Of a DNA stretch of 33,062 nt, positions 31,001 to 33,062 are shown piece by piece. The notes under the pieces were generated by a model. The model had not been told where the DNA came from. It did no database searches and was given only the letters and a program-made list of their open reading frames with translations. This DNA comes from Nitrososphaerota archaeon (GTDB lineage: Archaea > Thermoproteota > Nitrososphaeria > Nitrososphaerales > UBA183). Position numbers and translations under genes: made by a program. Each line of letters starts with the position of its first letter. Positions within the stretch are counted from its first letter, which is position 1. The stretch covers positions 1 to 33,062 of the forward strand of contig JAPCJN010000009.1 in assembly GCA_027886925.1 (NCBI GenBank). Direction: 5' to 3'.

Positions 31001-32101
31001 TTATTGCTGCGCCGCCCAGTTGTCCAGCCTTGTAGACTCTGAAGCCTCGCGCTTCAGCTTCGAAACCCTCACTCCCACGAGCCGCACAGGCCTCCCCTTG
31101 CGCTCGAACTCCTCCAACAAGAACCTGGACTCCTTCCGAAGCGCCTCCTCGCTGTTCGTGTAGCCGACGAGCGTCTTCTCTCGGGTGTGAGTCTCAAAGC
31201 CTTTGAAACGGATCTTTATCCCCGCGACCTTGAAAAGCAGGTTCCCGTCCCTGACCCTCCCGGCCAGCTCCTTTGCTGCGTCCACCGCCTCCCCGTAGAC
31301 CTTCTGAAAGTCCTCCACGTCCTCTTTGAATGTCCTCTCGACGCTAAGCGACTTTGGCATGTCCCTCTCAAGCACAGGTAGCATCTCCTCGACTTGGATG
31401 ACGCCCCAGAGCCACACTCCCGTCTTACCGAACCATTTCATGAGCTGCTGCCCGGACACGGCCTGAAGCTGCCCTATCGTCTCGATCTGGCGCTCCTTGA
31501 GGAAGGCTTGGGTCTTGCTCCCCACTCCCGGGATAACAGACACAGGGAGAGGGGCGAGGAACCTTTTGGGGTCGTCGAATGGGACGACGGTCAGGCCGTT
31601 CGGCTTCTGACGGTCAGAGGCTATCTTAGCCAAGGATTTGTTGGGAGCTATGCCGATGGAACAGGTGAGCCCCATCGACTCCTGCAGGTCTCGCTTGATC
31701 ACTTGGGCGAGGTCCTTCGCGCCGCCGACGTCCTTCGCGCGACCTGAGACGTCGAGGAAAGCTTCGTCGATTCCCAGCTGTTCGAACCTGTCGGCGTGGC
31801 GCCTTAGGAGGTTCATGACGTCTTTCGACGCCTGTTCATAGAGCCCCCAGTGAGGCGGGAGGTAGATGGCGCCCGGGCAGAGCCTGTATGCCATGGAGAT
31901 CGGCATCCCGGACTTGAGCCCGAACTTCCTCGCCTCGTAGGAGGAGGTCATCACGACTCCTCTTCCCTTTCCGCCTTCCGGGTCGGCGCCCACCACGACC
32001 GGAAGGCCCTTGAGCTCTGGGTTCTCCCTCACCTCTACCGAGACGTAAAACGCGTCGAGGTCGACATGGAATATGAACCTGGACGGCCTTTGTTGGGACA
32101 T
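31001..32101 (-). CDS. dpo4: Y-family DNA polymerase IV (Dpo4/DinB)
   Basis: This polymerase copies past DNA lesions. The 366-residue length is typical. Catalytic acids are Asp14 (FHVDLDAFYVSVE, with Tyr19 as the steric gate) and Asp112-Glu113 (GIDEAFLDVSG). SIGIAPNKSLAKIASDRQKP is the standard palm motif, and VIPGVGSKTQAFLKERQIET the thumb helix-hairpin-helix. The little-finger domain follows. The C-terminus STRLDNWAAQQ resembles a weak PCNA-interacting peptide. The gene follows DUF72 on the same strand with 29 bases between, so they form an operon. Confidence 0.95.
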   Translation of the reverse strand: MSQQRPSRFIFHVDLDAFYVSVEVRENPELKGLPVVVGADPEGGKGRGVVMTSSYEARKFGLKSGMPISMAYRLCPGAIYLPPHWGLYEQASKDVMNLLRRHADRFEQLGIDEAFLDVSGRAKDVGGAKDLAQVIKRDLQESMGLTCSIGIAPNKSLAKIASDRQKPNGLTVVPFDDPKRFLAPLPVSVIPGVGSKTQAFLKERQIETIGQLQAVSGQQLMKWFGKTGVWLWGVIQVEEMLPVLERDMPKSLSVERTFKEDVEDFQKVYGEAVDAAKELAGRVRDGNLLFKVAGIKIRFKGFETHTREKTLVGYTNSEEALRKESRFLLEEFERKGRPVRLVGVRVSKLKREASESTRLDNWAAQQ

Positions 32102-32130
32102 TCACAAGACTTGTCCTGTCAATCAGTCGG

Positions 32131-32940
32131 TCAGAGCAGCGTGGCCTGGCTCGAGCCTGTGCCTTGGTTCTTGGCCCAGTTCACCTCCATCATGCCGAGC
32201 AGCCGCCTGAATTCGTTCACAGACTCTGGACCGAACCCGGCGAAGTGGTTGTTGAAGAAGACGTAACCGTCCTCCGCCGGACCTGCCTTTTCCTTCAGGG
32301 CGCTCGCCCACCGCTCCATCTCCTCCCGCATCTCCTTCTGGATCCCGGTGAACTTGGTGATCTCCCGCGTCCCGACCATCCTGAGATACACGAAATCGGA
32401 GGTCACCTCGGGGGGAGTCTCGAGGTATTGGTTGATAGACCAGGCCATGGCGACGCCGTGTTTCTCCAGGAGCTTGTAGGTCTCGGGGGTGAACCAAGAC
32501 TTGTGCCTGAACTCGATCGCGTGCTTGAACTTCGGCTCGAGGGAGGAGACGAATTTCTCCATCACGGTCTTGTGCTTTTCGACTTTGATCGAGGGAGGCA
32601 GCTGGACCACTATGGGCCCCAGCTTGTCCCCCAACTTGCTCATCACGCTGTAGAAGTACAAGAGCGTCGACTCGAAGTTCTCGAGCTTGTTGTCGTGCGT
32701 GATCTTCTTGGACAACTTGGGGGAGAACGTGAACCCTTCGGGGGTGTTGTTCTTCCACTGGCTGACCATGAGCGGCGACGGGATCCTGTAGAAGCTGGAG
32801 TCAATCTCTACGCAGTTGAAAGCCTGCGAGTAGAACTTCAGGTAGTCCTTGGCCTGCATGTCGACGGGGTAGAAAGGCCCGACCCAGTCCTTGTATGACC
32901 AGCCGCTGCAGCCTATCCTAATCTTTTCTGCTTCGGGCAA
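32131..32940 (-). CDS. DUF72 (YecE-like) protein
   Basis: This 269-residue protein has the DUF72 barrel signature: RIGCSGWSYKDWVGPFYP at the start, FNCVEIDSSFYRIPS, FTFSPKLSKKITHDNKL, IVVQLPPSIK, AIEFRHKSWF, FVYLRMVGT and a late GYVFFNNHFAG. The family is widespread in bacteria and archaea with no firmly known reaction. The ATG at 32938-32940 is 30 bases from a TATA-like box. It shares a transcript with dpo4, suggesting (but not proving) a role linked to DNA damage. Confidence 0.9.
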   Translation of the reverse strand: MPEAEKIRIGCSGWSYKDWVGPFYPVDMQAKDYLKFYSQAFNCVEIDSSFYRIPSPLMVSQWKNNTPEGFTFSPKLSKKITHDNKLENFESTLLYFYSVMSKLGDKLGPIVVQLPPSIKVEKHKTVMEKFVSSLEPKFKHAIEFRHKSWFTPETYKLLEKHGVAMAWSINQYLETPPEVTSDFVYLRMVGTREITKFTGIQKEMREEMERWASALKEKAGPAEDGYVFFNNHFAGFGPESVNEFRRLLGMMEVNWAKNQGTGSSQATLL

Positions 32941-32966
32941 GGTTGTATCGGACTCGCCTCCGTCTA

Positions 32967-32974
32967 CTAATAAG
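32967..32974 (-). promoter_or_regulatory. TATA-like box for the DUF72-dpo4 operon
   Basis: The minus strand reads CTTATTAG, centred 30 bases from the DUF72 ATG at 32940, giving a short leader of a few bases. It is the only promoter candidate seen for both genes. Confidence 0.5.
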
Positions 32975-32998
32975 GGTGGAGCCGGACCCTTGTGGACG

Positions 32999-33062
32999 TT
33001 AAAGGGAAGGGAGAGAGGAGGCAGGAGGGGAGGAAAGGAGGGAGGGGGAATGGAAAGGGTTG
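32999..33062. other. Purine-rich tract at the window edge
   Basis: The last 64 bases are almost only G and A on the plus strand, made of variations on GGGAGG and GGAAAGG. It lies upstream of the DUF72 promoter. No gene is visible; its continuation is outside the window. Confidence 0.6.

Noticed and set aside
1..33062. tRNA, rRNA or transposase genes
   Set aside because: No T-loop/anticodon arrangement, no rRNA-like segment and no transposase motif was seen in the intergenic regions by eye.

Overview
The window comes from an archaeon, most likely a heterotrophic, GC-rich member of the TACK group related to Thaumarchaeota/Nitrososphaeria. The evidence is a transcription factor B gene, a CdvB/ESCRT-III cell-division protein, an archaeal-type DRG GTPase, a Dpo4-type lesion-bypass polymerase, and many starts that sit 22-30 bases downstream of an A/T-rich TATA-like box (leaderless or near-leaderless transcripts). 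TTG and GTG starts are common. I found no tRNA, rRNA, CRISPR array or insertion sequence. The exact lineage cannot be fixed from this sequence alone.

Left end (1-3964). This stretch looks like accessory DNA. A very long reading frame on the minus strand (2718 down to base 1, 906 codons, still open at the window edge) encodes a zinc-dependent phospholipase C-like hydrolase whose tail enters a perfect 48-bp tandem repeat coding a basic 16-residue unit. Upstream on the same strand are a small helical protein ending in NPQPLPP and a papain-like cysteine peptidase interrupted by a one-base frameshift. The two upstream genes look poorer in GC than the rest of the window.

Housekeeping and export (4087-10201). 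There is a methyltransferase/aminotransferase pair. A divergent ABC exporter follows (ATPase plus two ABC-2 permeases, translationally coupled), then an aldo-keto reductase and a small two-helix membrane protein.

Proteolysis and regulation (10218-16983). Here lie a secreted CAP-domain protein, two tandem cytoplasmic HtrA proteases separated by a tiny proline-rich reading frame, a winged-helix regulator, a small HExxH metallopeptidase whose start is broken by a one-base shift, small zinc-ribbon proteins, a DRG GTPase whose N-terminus is also out of frame by one base, and a CoA-binding protein.

Cell surface and division (17254-23735). This part holds a GIY-YIG nuclease, a second methyltransferase, a large Ser/Ala-rich anchored surface protein, a decayed zinc-ribbon/RDD membrane gene, cdvB, a two-hairpin structured region next to a membrane-anchored protein with eight regularly spaced cysteines, proC, a membrane-anchored barrel-like protein and a Cys-rich CWC protein.

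Right end (23837-33062). This part holds an HD phosphohydrolase, a PEP mutase/isocitrate lyase family enzyme, and an HTH regulator divergent from tfb. Three GGG-N5/6-CCC inverted repeats spaced about 20 bp apart lie between the last two. After tfb come a Nudix hydrolase, a giant surface protein with a plant EXORDIUM (Phi-1)-like domain and two families of tandem repeats, and a DUF72-dpo4 operon.

The three one-base frame breaks (near 3265, 14627 and 15247) all behave as a single surplus base in otherwise intact genes, so they are either consensus errors or recent lesions. They matter because the naive reading frames give wrong protein ends at each locus.
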